DNA of 24,785 bases from an uncultured Lachnospiraceae bacterium (GTDB lineage: Bacteria > Bacillota > Clostridia > Lachnospirales > Lachnospiraceae), in contig CACZNY010000171.1 of NCBI GenBank assembly GCA_902782655.1, forward strand, positions 1 to 24,785, written 5' to 3'. Shown in pieces: positions 1 to 8,025 of this stretch. Within the stretch, counting starts at the first letter, position 1; the number at the start of each line of letters is the position of its first letter. The translations under genes were made by a program, and so were the position numbers. The notes under the pieces are model-generated. The model searched no databases. It worked only from the letters and a program-made list of their open reading frames with translations, and was not told the DNA's origin.

Positions 1-4
1 AAAA

Positions 5-26
5 CCGGGAAGCATCAGCTTCCCGG
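5..26 (-). terminator. Intrinsic terminator of the NSS transporter gene
   Basis: A perfect 9-bp inverted repeat (positions 5-13 with 18-26, arm CCGGGAAGC, 4-base loop) lies 25 bases after the transporter stop codon. Read on the minus strand it is followed by a T run (the aaaa at 1-4), which the window edge cuts off. A GC-rich stem with a short loop and U tract fits a Rho-independent terminator. Confidence 0.85.
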
Positions 27-51
27 CCTTTGTACTTATCAGTAAAGCCGA

Positions 52-1449
52 TCACAGGAAAGAAAAGACCCCGAAGGACTGAAGGAAGAGTATGAAGAGC
101 ATTACGGGAGCCACGAATTTTATCATGACAATGTAAAGCTTCTTACGCACGAATTTCGAGCCTGTCTTCGTCGCCTCGTCTATCACCGTATCCGGAGTGA
201 GCACCCAGCCGATAAGGATACAGGTGGAGATCGATACTACGGGCATCAGTATGTTATTGCTCACGTAATCCATGATATCAAGTATCTGCGCGGTGACACC
301 GTTGGGCAGCGGGAACTCGAAGTAGAGCTTATTATATCCCAGGCATACCAGAAGGGCGAGGATAAGGGCAATGAAAAACTCGACTACCGTAGCCCTCCTC
401 CTTGACATGCCGAACTGATCCATAAAGCTCGACACTATGGCCTCCAGGATGGATATGGAGCTCGTCAGGGCAGCGAATAAGACCATGCAGAAGAACAGTA
501 TGCCTATGATATGTCCTACGCCTCCCATGGCTTCAAATACCTTGGGTATGGAAATAAACATGAGCCCCGGACCCGAGGCTGTCATGCCCTCCTCTCCCAT
601 GAAGACATATACGGCAGGTATTATCATGATACCCGCAAGGATTGCTACACCTGTATCAAATATCTCTATCTGATTGATGGAGCTCATGAGATTCGCGTCA
701 TCCCTGACATAGGAGCCGTAGGCCACCATGATGCCCATGGCTATGCTCAGGCTGTAAAAAAGCTGTCCCATGGCATCCATTATGACTACCAGAATATCTG
801 AAAAGCTCATTCCTTCAACTCTCGGTATCATCAGTAACTTAAGCCCCTGAAGTCCGGTACGCACCGTTCCTCCGTCATTATTGCTCAGGGTCAGTGAAAA
901 TACGGCTATACCAATGACCAGCACCAGAAGCACGGGCATGAGAATCTTTGAAAACGCCTCTATCCCGTTATTCACGCCCTGATAGATGATGAGGCAGGTG
1001 ATCACAAGGAAGATAACACCGTAGACTATGGGCTCCACATCAGCAGTGATAAACGAGGTGAAATAACCGTCGGCAGAGGCCTCCTTCCATCCCCCGATTA
1101 TGAAGGCAACGGCATATTTCATGACCCAGCCTCCTATCACGCAGTAATAGGGCATTATGATCATAGGCACTATGCAGGCAAGGATACCAAGCTTTCCCCA
1201 GCCCTTCTTAAGGGTGCCGTATGCCGTCAGCGGACTCTGCTTCGTCTTTCTTCCTATGGCGATCTCCGTTGTAAGGAGAGTGAAGCCAAAGGTAAGGGCC
1301 AGTATAAGATATGTTACTATAAACAGCCCTCCTCCGTCCTTGGCGGCAAGATAAGGAAATCTCCATATATTACCCAGACCGACCGCGCTACCTGCAGCAG
1401 CCAGTACAAAGCCTATCGAACTGTTGAATGAGTGTCTTTCTTTCTTCAT
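52..1449 (-). CDS. Sodium-dependent transporter of the NSS (neurotransmitter:sodium symporter) family
   Basis: The 465-residue protein should be a Na+-coupled importer of an amino acid or related small molecule in the cytoplasmic membrane. The N-terminal segment GSAVGLGNIWRFPY (about residues 20-33) is the family signature, forming the unwound part of helix 1 that contacts sodium and substrate. I count 11 hydrophobic segments, which matches many bacterial members (MhsT and Tyt1 type) that lack helix 12 of the eukaryotic transporters. The SSISILEA segment in helix 8 fits the second sodium site. The substrate cannot be read from the sequence. The ATG at 1447-1449 is preceded by GAGGAG at 1458-1463 on the minus strand. 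The gene follows alaS after 105 bases in which I see no clear terminator, and it ends at the terminator at 5-26. Confidence 0.93.
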   Translation of the reverse strand: MKKERHSFNSSIGFVLAAAGSAVGLGNIWRFPYLAAKDGGGLFIVTYLILALTFGFTLLTTEIAIGRKTKQSPLTAYGTLKKGWGKLGILACIVPMIIMPYYCVIGGWVMKYAVAFIIGGWKEASADGYFTSFITADVEPIVYGVIFLVITCLIIYQGVNNGIEAFSKILMPVLLVLVIGIAVFSLTLSNNDGGTVRTGLQGLKLLMIPRVEGMSFSDILVVIMDAMGQLFYSLSIAMGIMVAYGSYVRDDANLMSSINQIEIFDTGVAILAGIMIIPAVYVFMGEEGMTASGPGLMFISIPKVFEAMGGVGHIIGILFFCMVLFAALTSSISILEAIVSSFMDQFGMSRRRATVVEFFIALILALLVCLGYNKLYFEFPLPNGVTAQILDIMDYVSNNILMPVVSISTCILIGWVLTPDTVIDEATKTGSKFVRKKLYIVMIKFVAPVMLFILFLQSFGVFSFL

Positions 1450-1554
1450 TATCCCTGCTCCTCTTCCTGATACGGATCGTCATACCCTTTGCCGAAATCA
1501 GCCGCCGGCCGAAATGCTGCTTTGCGGTATATTCCGGTTTATCTGATCCGATCC

Positions 1555-4212
1555 CTACCCTTTGATAAGCGAAGCCAGTATCTCCTCAGCCTTTTCAAGC
1601 GCAGCGGGGATGCCCGAAGGATCCTTGCCGCCGGCCTGAGCCATATTGGGTCTGCCTCCGCCTCCGCCTCCTACACACTTTGCGGCTTCCTTAATGATAT
1701 TACCGGCATGGGCGCCCTTCGCCATGGCCCCCTCCGTAGCCGATACGACCACGTTCACCTTGCCGGCTGCTTCCGAGAGCAGCACCACCACGCCCTCTCC
1801 GAGCTTTTCCCTGAGCTCATCGGAAAGCTCTCTCAGTCCGTTCATGTCCACGCCTGCCGGTGTAGCCGCAAGGAGCTTCACTCCGTTTATCTCCTTCACG
1901 TTATCCATCACATCGCCGAGAGCATCCTTAGCAGCCTTTGACTTAAGCGATTCATTCTCTGACTTAAGCTCCTTAAGCTCCTTATTAAGCTTCTCTATAT
2001 GGGAAGCAAGCTCTGCGGGATTGGATTTCGCGGCTCTTGCCGCTTCCTCAAGAGTCTTTTCCACCCCTTTGTAATAGCTTATGACATTGTCGCCGGTGAC
2101 AGCCTCTATCCTTCTGACTCCGGAGGATATGCCTGCCTCTGACAGTATCTTGAAATATCTGATATCCGAGGTATTGGACACATGGGTGCCTCCGCAGAGC
2201 TCCACGGACCAGTCTCCCATATTCACCACCCTGACCTCTTCACCGTATTTCTCGCCGAAAAGCGCCATGGCTCCTGTTTCCTTTGCCTCATCCAAAGACA
2301 TTATCTTCGTATTGACAGCAAGAGACTCCGCTATCTTATCGTTCACTATAGCCTCAGCCCTTTCTATCTCTTCGGGAGTCATTGCCTTCCCGTAGCTGAA
2401 ATCAAACCTTGTGCGGGTGCTGTCCTGATATGAGCCCTGCTGCTCCACGCCCTCTCCGAGGACTGTCTGCAGAGCCTTCTGCAAAAGGTGGGTGGCTGAA
2501 TGGTTCCTGCAGGTATCAGCCCTGTACTTCCTGTCCACCTCGAAGGATGCCTTATCTGAAAGCTTAAGCACACCGGAGCGGACCACACCCACATGGCCTG
2601 TCCTGTCGCCCGGAAGCTTCACTGCCTCAAGCACCTCAAACTCTCCATCTTCCGTCACTATACGACCCCTGTCGCCCTTCTGTCCGCCCATCGTGGCATA
2701 AAAAGGTGTCTTTCCGGTGATGACGGTGCCCTCCATACCCTGGGTCAGCTCATCCACCAGCGCCTTGCCGTCCGACATCGCAAGTATGGTCCCTTCGGTC
2801 TTAAGAGTGTCATACCCCACGAACTCAGTGACGACCGATGCATCAAGGCTGTCATATACCGACAGGTTATTGGTAAGCTCCGCTGAAAAGCTCTGGTTCT
2901 CCCTTGCCTTCTGCTTCTGCTCCTCCATGGCCTTTGCAAAGCCCTCTTCATCTACGGTAAAGCCCTTCTCCCCCGCTATCTCAAGGGTGAGCTCTAAGGG
3001 GAAGCCGAAGGTATCGTAGAGATAGAAGGCCGATCTGCCGTCGATCGCGGTATCGTTTTTCTCCTTCTTTCTCTGAAGGATCTTTTCCATCTCCTTCATG
3101 CCGTTTTCAAGGGCGCTCTCAAACCTCATTATCTCATTGCGAAGCTCCGTCAAGATAAAAGCGCGGTTTTTGCTAAGCAGCGGATAGCTCTCATTGTATA
3201 TCTTCTCGATATAGATGACGGAGATATCCATAAGGTTTTCCTTTGCAAAGCCCAGTATCCTTCCATGCCTTACAGCCCTTCTTATAAGCCTTCTCAGCAC
3301 GTAGCCCGCTCCCGCGTTTGAAGGAGTAAGCCTCGCCTCATCACCGATAAGCATCACGGCAGTGCGGAGATGATCCGCAAGTATCCTCATGGATCTTGTC
3401 TTTTCTTCATCCTCTCCGTATTTCATCCCCGTCTTCTTCTCTATATATACGATGACCGGATGGAAAAGATCGGTCATATATACGTCCTTGGTGCCGTTAA
3501 GGAAAGCAAGTATCCTCTCAAGTCCCCAGCCCGTATCCACGTTCTTCTGCTTAAGCGGTGTCAGATGCCCGTCCTTATGCTTTTCGTACTGCATGAAGAC
3601 ATCGTTGCCGAGCTCCGTGTACTTGCCGCAGGAGCAGCCGGGGCCGCAGTCAGGCCCGCAGTCAGGCACATCGGCAATATAAAACATCTCGCTGTCCGGT
3701 CCGCAGGGTCCGTATTCAAGCCCCCACCAGTTGTCCGAAGCGGGAAGATAATATATATTCTCCTTTTTGAAGCCCGACTCTATGCGGTACTGCGCTCCCT
3801 CCTCATCCCTGGGCGCGTTTTCATCACCTGCAAATACCGTGGCTGCCAGATGATCGGCATCAAAGCCCAGAACCTCCGTCAGAAGCTCGAAGCTCCACTG
3901 GCATCTTTCCTTCTTGAAGTAATCACCGAGGCTCCAGCTTCCCATCATCTCAAAAAAGGTCACATGGCTCTTATCACCTACGGAATCAATATCGTTAGTC
4001 CTGACACAGCCCTGGATATTACAGAGCCTCGTGCCCTTGGGATGCTTCTGCCCCAGAAGATAGGGCATGAGCGGCTGCATGCCTGCCACATTGAAGAGGA
4101 CTCCGGTGGAGCCGTCCGATACCAGAGATACCGCTCCTACATCCACATGTCCCCTTTCTTTATAAAAATCCCTCCAGGCCTTTCTCAATTCATCTGAAGT
4201 AAACTGCTTCAT
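1555..4212 (-). CDS. alaS: Alanine--tRNA ligase (AlaRS), divergent subtype
   Basis: This cytoplasmic enzyme charges tRNA-Ala with alanine and clears mischarged Ser or Gly. The 885 residues show a complete domain order: class II catalytic core (about 1-250), tRNA recognition domain (about 250-440), editing domain with zinc-type motifs HSATH (near 571) and CGGTH (near 672), and a C-terminal DHHA1/C-Ala domain with the glycine run GGGGGGRPNMAQAGG (near 852). The core is unusual. It has VAGMQPLMPYLLGQKHPKGTR and FFEMMGSWSLGDYFKKE, and a cysteine-rich insert (CGPDCGPGCSCGKY, near 185-198) where E. coli-type enzymes have none. From memory this resembles an AlaRS variant found in CPR bacteria and some Firmicutes. 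The ATG is supported by GAGAGGT at 4221-4227. Function is certain; the lineage of the subtype is inference. Confidence 0.97.
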   Translation of the reverse strand: MKQFTSDELRKAWRDFYKERGHVDVGAVSLVSDGSTGVLFNVAGMQPLMPYLLGQKHPKGTRLCNIQGCVRTNDIDSVGDKSHVTFFEMMGSWSLGDYFKKERCQWSFELLTEVLGFDADHLAATVFAGDENAPRDEEGAQYRIESGFKKENIYYLPASDNWWGLEYGPCGPDSEMFYIADVPDCGPDCGPGCSCGKYTELGNDVFMQYEKHKDGHLTPLKQKNVDTGWGLERILAFLNGTKDVYMTDLFHPVIVYIEKKTGMKYGEDEEKTRSMRILADHLRTAVMLIGDEARLTPSNAGAGYVLRRLIRRAVRHGRILGFAKENLMDISVIYIEKIYNESYPLLSKNRAFILTELRNEIMRFESALENGMKEMEKILQRKKEKNDTAIDGRSAFYLYDTFGFPLELTLEIAGEKGFTVDEEGFAKAMEEQKQKARENQSFSAELTNNLSVYDSLDASVVTEFVGYDTLKTEGTILAMSDGKALVDELTQGMEGTVITGKTPFYATMGGQKGDRGRIVTEDGEFEVLEAVKLPGDRTGHVGVVRSGVLKLSDKASFEVDRKYRADTCRNHSATHLLQKALQTVLGEGVEQQGSYQDSTRTRFDFSYGKAMTPEEIERAEAIVNDKIAESLAVNTKIMSLDEAKETGAMALFGEKYGEEVRVVNMGDWSVELCGGTHVSNTSDIRYFKILSEAGISSGVRRIEAVTGDNVISYYKGVEKTLEEAARAAKSNPAELASHIEKLNKELKELKSENESLKSKAAKDALGDVMDNVKEINGVKLLAATPAGVDMNGLRELSDELREKLGEGVVVLLSEAAGKVNVVVSATEGAMAKGAHAGNIIKEAAKCVGGGGGGRPNMAQAGGKDPSGIPAALEKAEEILASLIKG

Positions 4213-4275
4213 TGCTAATCACCTCTCATCTGTAAATTGCTTTTTATCTGACTGATCCACCCCCGCGTAAAAGAA

Positions 4276-4297
4276 GCCGTCCCTGCGGGCAGGCAGC
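4276..4297 (-). terminator. Possible weak terminator or attenuator between glyQS and alaS
   Basis: On the minus strand an imperfect stem-loop (arms GCTGCCTG and CAGGGACGGC, loop about 4 bases, two bulges) is followed by TTCTTTT (positions 4269-4275). It lies about 80 bases after the glyQS stop and about 64 bases before the alaS start. It could end part of the glyQS transcript or be a leader structure of alaS. The pairing is imperfect and the T tract is interrupted, so the call is tentative. Confidence 0.35.
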
Positions 4298-4305
4298 CGC
4301 TTACG

Positions 4306-4337
4306 GGAAAACGCCTCATCATACGCCGGGCGCTTCC
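4306..4337 (-). other. Stem-loop in the glyQS-alaS gap
   Basis: On the minus strand the arm GGAAGCGCC (4329-4337) can pair with GGCGTTTTCC (4306-4315) with one bulged base and a 13-base loop. It stands directly upstream (in transcription) of the stem-loop at 4276-4297. Together they fill much of the 164-base gap. No T-box consensus is present and I assign no function. Confidence 0.35.
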
Positions 4338-4376
4338 TTACCGGAAATCGAGCGAACCCGAATATCCCCGCTTGGA

Positions 4377-5768
4377 TCACAGAGTAAATTTCCCGCTGAA
4401 ATAGCTTTCAAGCTCCGCGATGGGAACCCTCTCCTGCTCCATGCTGTCCCTGTCTCTTATGGTCACGGCATTGTCAGTCTCGGAATCAAAATCATAGGTT
4501 ATGCAGTAAGGAGTGCCTATCTCGTCCTGTCTGCGGTATCTCTTGCCTATGGCTCCCCTCTCGTCAAACTCACAGTTATAATGCCTGGAGAGCATGTCAT
4601 ATATCTTCTCCGCCCCCTCATTAAGCTTCTTTGAAAGCGGGAGCACGCCTATCTTCACGGGCGCCAGCGCCGGATGGAAGTGGAGCACCGTCCTCACGTC
4701 TCCGCCCTCCAGCTCCTCTTCATCATAGGCTTCGCAGAGGAAGGCAAGCACTACCCTGTCAGCTCCGAGAGACGGCTCTATGACGTAAGGGAGATATTTC
4801 TCATTTGTCGTATCGTCAAAGTAGGTCATGTCCTGACCTGAGGTCTTCTGATGCTGGGAAAGGTCATAATCAGTCCTGTCAGCTATGCCCCAGAGCTCAC
4901 CCCAGCCGATGGACGGGAAGAGATACTCAAGATCTGTCGTAGCCTTTGAGTAAAAGGCCAGCTCCTCAGGATCATGATCCCTCGTCTTTATATGCTCGGG
5001 CGCCATGCCCAGATCATGAAGGAAATCTATGCAGTACTTCTTCCAGTAGTCAAACCATTCAAGATCCGTCCCGGGCTTGCAGAAGAACTCAAGCTCCATC
5101 TGCTCGAATTCCCTTGTCCTGAAGGTGAAGTTTCCGGGAGTGATCTCGTTCCTGAAGGACTTTCCTATCTGTCCTATGCCGAAGGGTATCTTTTTCCTCG
5201 ATGTCCTCTGCACGTTCTTGAAATTAACGAAGATACCCTGCGCAGTCTCGGGCCTTAAATATACCACGTTCTTCGCATCCTCCGTGACGCCCTGGAAGGT
5301 CTTGAACATGAGGTTGAACTGTCTTATGTCAGTGAAATTATGCTTGCCGCAGGTAGGGCAGGGAATGGAGTTTTTCTTGATGTAATCCATCATCTCCTCA
5401 TTTGTCCAGCCGTCCACCGAGGAATCAAGTGTCACGCCGTTGGCCTCCGCCCAGTCTCCTATGACGTTGTCAGCCCTGAAGCGCTCATGGCATTCCTTAC
5501 AGTCGATAAGGGGATCGGAGAAGCTTCCTATATGCCCCGATGCCACATAGGTCTGGGTATTCATGAGTATCGCGCAGTCCACGCCCACGTTGTACTTATT
5601 CCCCGTGACGAAGCGGCTCCACCAGGCCTTTTTCATATTATTCTTAAGCTCTACTCCGAGATTTCCGTAATCCCAGGTATTGGCAAGACCCCCGTATATC
5701 TCGGATCCCGGATATATGAAGCCTCTTCCCTTGCACAGATTCACGATCTTTTCCATTGATTCAACCAT
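4377..5768 (-). CDS. glyQS: Glycine--tRNA ligase, single-chain class II type
   Basis: This enzyme charges tRNA-Gly as a homodimer in the cytoplasm. The translated protein has 463 residues from the chosen start, the usual length for the alpha2 form. Family hallmarks are [22 protein letters not shown] at the N terminus, [21 protein letters not shown] (class II motif 2 area), and a C-terminal anticodon-binding domain starting near [12 protein letters not shown]. An internal insertion carries CKECH and CPTCGKHNF, a zinc-type cysteine set seen in this family. A TTG codon at 5787-5789 would add seven residues, but AGGAGG lies inside that extension at 5774-5779, five bases before the ATG at 5766-5768, so I use the ATG. 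It follows the 212-residue membrane protein by 57 bases and has no room for a T-box leader, although glyQS is a classical T-box gene in other Firmicutes. Confidence 0.97.
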   Translation of the reverse strand: MVESMEKIVNLCKGRGFIYPGSEIYGGLANTWDYGNLGVELKNNMKKAWWSRFVTGNKYNVGVDCAILMNTQTYVASGHIGSFSDPLIDCKECHERFRADNVIGDWAEANGVTLDSSVDGWTNEEMMDYIKKNSIPCPTCGKHNFTDIRQFNLMFKTFQGVTEDAKNVVYLRPETAQGIFVNFKNVQRTSRKKIPFGIGQIGKSFRNEITPGNFTFRTREFEQMELEFFCKPGTDLEWFDYWKKYCIDFLHDLGMAPEHIKTRDHDPEELAFYSKATTDLEYLFPSIGWGELWGIADRTDYDLSQHQKTSGQDMTYFDDTTNEKYLPYVIEPSLGADRVVLAFLCEAYDEEELEGGDVRTVLHFHPALAPVKIGVLPLSKKLNEGAEKIYDMLSRHYNCEFDERGAIGKRYRRQDEIGTPYCITYDFDSETDNAVTIRDRDSMEQERVPIAELESYFSGKFTL

Positions 5769-5773
5769 CTCAT

Positions 5774-5779
5774 CCTCCT
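5774..5779 (-). promoter_or_regulatory. Shine-Dalgarno site that sets the glyQS start
   Basis: AGGAGG on the minus strand, five bases before the ATG at 5766-5768. It lies inside the reading frame that would result from the upstream TTG, so it argues against that longer form. Confidence 0.85.
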
Positions 5780-5825
5780 CATTTATCAAAATCTATTTCT
5801 TATTGGCAAAAACCTGCCGGACGGA

Positions 5826-6464
5826 TCAATATATCACAAACCCTATCTCTCCCTCCTGCGCCGAGCAGTGGGCAAGCTTCGGATCCTTTTCATCTATGGC
5901 CACGTTTTCACCGGCGTATATTATCTTCCTGGGGCACCTGATATCCATTGCCTCGGATACTATCACCGCATGAGTCCCTCCTGCCCTGATAGCCTCGCTG
6001 TCAAAGGTGACTCCCTGTGACAGAAGCTCATCTATCGTATCGGCATAGAAAACCTCATCGTTAAACTTCGCCATATCATCATCGCTCTTATACTTAAGCC
6101 TTAAGGTAGCGACTCCGTCATCCAGATCGAAGCCCTCTGACTCCACCCCTCCGTCAGAAGCCTCTACCCTTTTCTCTATCTCCTTTTCAAGGGACTCCTC
6201 GTCATAGTCCCCCGTATCAAACTCTTCTATTATGGTCTGCTTAATGCTCCCGTTCCGCAGCACGGTGACAGTGCTCACCTCGTCATTGCCTGTGATATTA
6301 TCACTGAATGCCGAGACGATCTTCATGGCGCCTACGACAAGAAGCACTAAAAGCACCAGGATAATGGTCACAAAGATAAGCCTTGCCGCTATGACCTTAT
6401 TCCTGCTTCTTCTCTTTCTTTTTCTTTTCTGCCTTGTGCCGTATCTCTGATTATTCTGTGCCAT
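5826..6464 (-). CDS. Single-pass membrane protein of unknown function, coupled to recO
   Basis: I do not recognise this 212-residue protein. It starts with a very basic cytoplasmic segment (residues 1-27, including RQKRKRKRRSRNK), then one strongly hydrophobic helix (about 28-49), then an acidic domain of about 160 residues. The charge pattern predicts that the C-terminal domain is outside the membrane. No lipobox or catalytic motif is visible. Two cysteines occur in the last 40 residues (IRCPRK and AHCSAQ). Its ATG overlaps the recO stop by one base (TAATG), so its translation is probably coupled to recO. It sits between recO and glyQS and 57 bases before the glyQS ATG. The gene looks intact and shares the base composition of its neighbours. 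Confidence 0.85.
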   Translation of the reverse strand: MAQNNQRYGTRQKRKRKRRSRNKVIAARLIFVTIILVLLVLLVVGAMKIVSAFSDNITGNDEVSTVTVLRNGSIKQTIIEEFDTGDYDEESLEKEIEKRVEASDGGVESEGFDLDDGVATLRLKYKSDDDMAKFNDEVFYADTIDELLSQGVTFDSEAIRAGGTHAVIVSEAMDIRCPRKIIYAGENVAIDEKDPKLAHCSAQEGEIGFVIY

Positions 6465-7114
6465 TACAAGATCAGATCCTTCATCACCTCAAGAGACTTA
6501 AAGCTTCCCCCGATGTATTTTCTTCTGTATTCATCCGCTGTGCGGATAAGCTCTGAGCGCACCTCTGAAGCCACCTTAAAGGAATAGAGGCTTTTTATAT
6601 CCGCTCCTTCTATATGCTTCATGGCGCTTGCCGTACCGGGAAGCACCCTGCCCTCCGGCACTCCCGGATAAACGCCGTTCTCCATTACCATCCGCAGCTC
6701 GAAAACCGCTCTTACCAGGGCATTGTCGATGCTTGCCGTATCGAGGGCCTGAAGCGACCTGTACAGCAGGAGCAGTATGCTCCGCCCGTCCATATTCTCC
6801 TTCACGCAATAGTCGGAAAGATCGGCAAAATACGAAGCATAGCACATCGTATCCATATCAAGCCTTATCCCCTCAAAGTAATTGGATATATCAGCCCCGG
6901 AAAGGTTATATGCGCTTTTTCCCGCAAAGAGCCTGAATTCCCCGAAGGCAAAGGGATCTGTCTTGCCTATGAATCTTGAGTTCTGACGCCTCACTCCCCT
7001 GGCAAAGACCGTGACCTTTCCTATATCCGAGGTAAGCACCGTCATCCTTTTGTCATATTCCAGATGATCAAAGCTTGCGAGTATCATTCCCGAAGTGATG
7101 ATCAGGTCATTCAC
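6464..7114 (-). CDS. recO: DNA repair protein RecO, form without the zinc-finger cysteines
   Basis: RecO works with RecF and RecR to load RecA on SSB-coated DNA during gap repair and recombination. The N-terminal OB-fold is clear: MNDLIITSGMILASFDHLEYDKRMTVLT followed by GKVTVFARGVRR (about residues 32-43), with the basic FARGVRR segment typical of the family. The C-terminal half is helical. At 216 residues it is somewhat shorter than the usual 240-250. The CxxC pairs that bind zinc in many RecO proteins are absent, and the matching stretch reads NGVYPGVPEGRVLPGTASAMKHI. The start is GTG at 7112-7114, overlapping the era stop by four bases (GTGA). No good Shine-Dalgarno site is seen, which suggests translational coupling to era. 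An era-recO pair is common in Firmicutes. Confidence 0.9.
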   Translation of the reverse strand: MNDLIITSGMILASFDHLEYDKRMTVLTSDIGKVTVFARGVRRQNSRFIGKTDPFAFGEFRLFAGKSAYNLSGADISNYFEGIRLDMDTMCYASYFADLSDYCVKENMDGRSILLLLYRSLQALDTASIDNALVRAVFELRMVMENGVYPGVPEGRVLPGTASAMKHIEGADIKSLYSFKVASEVRSELIRTADEYRRKYIGGSFKSLEVMKDLIL

Positions 7115-8025
7115 TTACGCGCCCTGTCCTTATCCACATATCCGAAATCCTTAAGCATCATCGGGTTTTGCCGCCAGTCCTTTCTCACCTTTACAAAAAG
7201 CTTAAGATTTACCCTGGCTCCGATAAGCTCCTCTATATCCCTTCGGCTTTCAGTCCCTATCTTTTTAAGCATCGCTCCGCCCTTTCCTATCACGATGCCC
7301 TTATGCGAGTCCTTCTCGCAGATGATGTCGGCCTCTATATCTATAAGGCCGTCCGGCCTTTCCTTAAAGGAGATCACGCTTACCGCGACTCCGTGAGGCA
7401 CCTCATCCCTTAAGTTTCTGAGAGTCTTTTCCCTTATTATCTCAGCCGCTATGTCCCTCTCCGTCTCATCAGTGACAGTGTCCTCATCAAAAAGCTGAGG
7501 CCCCTCGGGAAGCAGATCCAGAAGAATGTCTATAAGAGTATCTATATTCCTGCCCTTAAGGGCAGATACGGCTGCGGCCGCGCTTATATCGCAGGCTGCG
7601 CTGTAGGTCTCGATGGCTTTTTTTATCTGTGCGTCATCGGCGGTGTCGCTCTTATTCACGGCAAGCACTACAGGCCTTTTCGAAGCCTTTATCCTGCCGA
7701 TCATCTGCTGCTCGCCCTTGCCTATATAAGACACGGGCTCCACCACAAAGAGGATGACATCCACATCAGATACCGATCTGTAGGCCACGTTGTCCATATA
7801 CTCGGACAGTCTGTTGCGGGCAAGATGGATGCCCGGCGTATCAAGAAATACTATCTGGCCGCGTTCGCTGGTAAATACAGTCTGAAGCCTCCGCCTCGTG
7901 GTCTGTGTCTTATTCGAGGTGATCGCTATCTTCATGCCTATGAGATGATTCATAAGCGTGGACTTGCCCACATTGGTGCGGCCTACTATGGCGACGAAGC
8001 CTGAGCGGAAGCCCTCCTCACTCAA
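7111..8025 (-). CDS. era: GTPase Era, 30S ribosome assembly factor
   Basis: Era binds the 3' end of 16S rRNA and helps mature the small ribosomal subunit. The 304-residue length is standard. GTPase motifs are all present: G1 GRTNVGKS (residues 15-22), G3 DTPGIH (62-67), G4 NKSD (124-127) and a G5-like SALKG. The C-terminal KH domain has VIGKGGAMLKKIG near residue 240, and the tail FVKVRKDWRQN is typical. The first G1 position after GR is Thr rather than the usual Pro. The start is TTG at 8023-8025, since no ATG or GTG occurs in frame before the conserved FVAIVG, and the family normally starts just here. It overlaps the TGA of the M16 peptidase by four bases, so it is probably translated by coupling. 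Confidence 0.97.
   Translation of the reverse strand: MSEEGFRSGFVAIVGRTNVGKSTLMNHLIGMKIAITSNKTQTTRRRLQTVFTSERGQIVFLDTPGIHLARNRLSEYMDNVAYRSVSDVDVILFVVEPVSYIGKGEQQMIGRIKASKRPVVLAVNKSDTADDAQIKKAIETYSAACDISAAAAVSALKGRNIDTLIDILLDLLPEGPQLFDEDTVTDETERDIAAEIIREKTLRNLRDEVPHGVAVSVISFKERPDGLIDIEADIICEKDSHKGIVIGKGGAMLKKIGTESRRDIEELIGARVNLKLFVKVRKDWRQNPMMLKDFGYVDKDRARK

Noticed and set aside
1450..1554. A promoter or terminator between alaS and the NSS transporter
   Set aside because: Only GC-rich partial repeats (GGCCGGCGGC) are seen, with no convincing -35/-10 pair or hairpin plus T tract.
3370..4197. A 275-codon plus-strand frame opposite alaS
   Set aside because: alaS is unmistakable on the other strand; the frame is a shadow without recognisable motifs. 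The same holds for long plus-strand frames at 14817-15629 and 20365-21132.
4213..4376. A possible T-box element upstream of alaS
   Set aside because: The minus strand has GGGGGTGGATC, which partly recalls the T-box sequence, but the full AGGGTGG-A-CCGCG consensus is not present, the order of elements is wrong and the leader is short.
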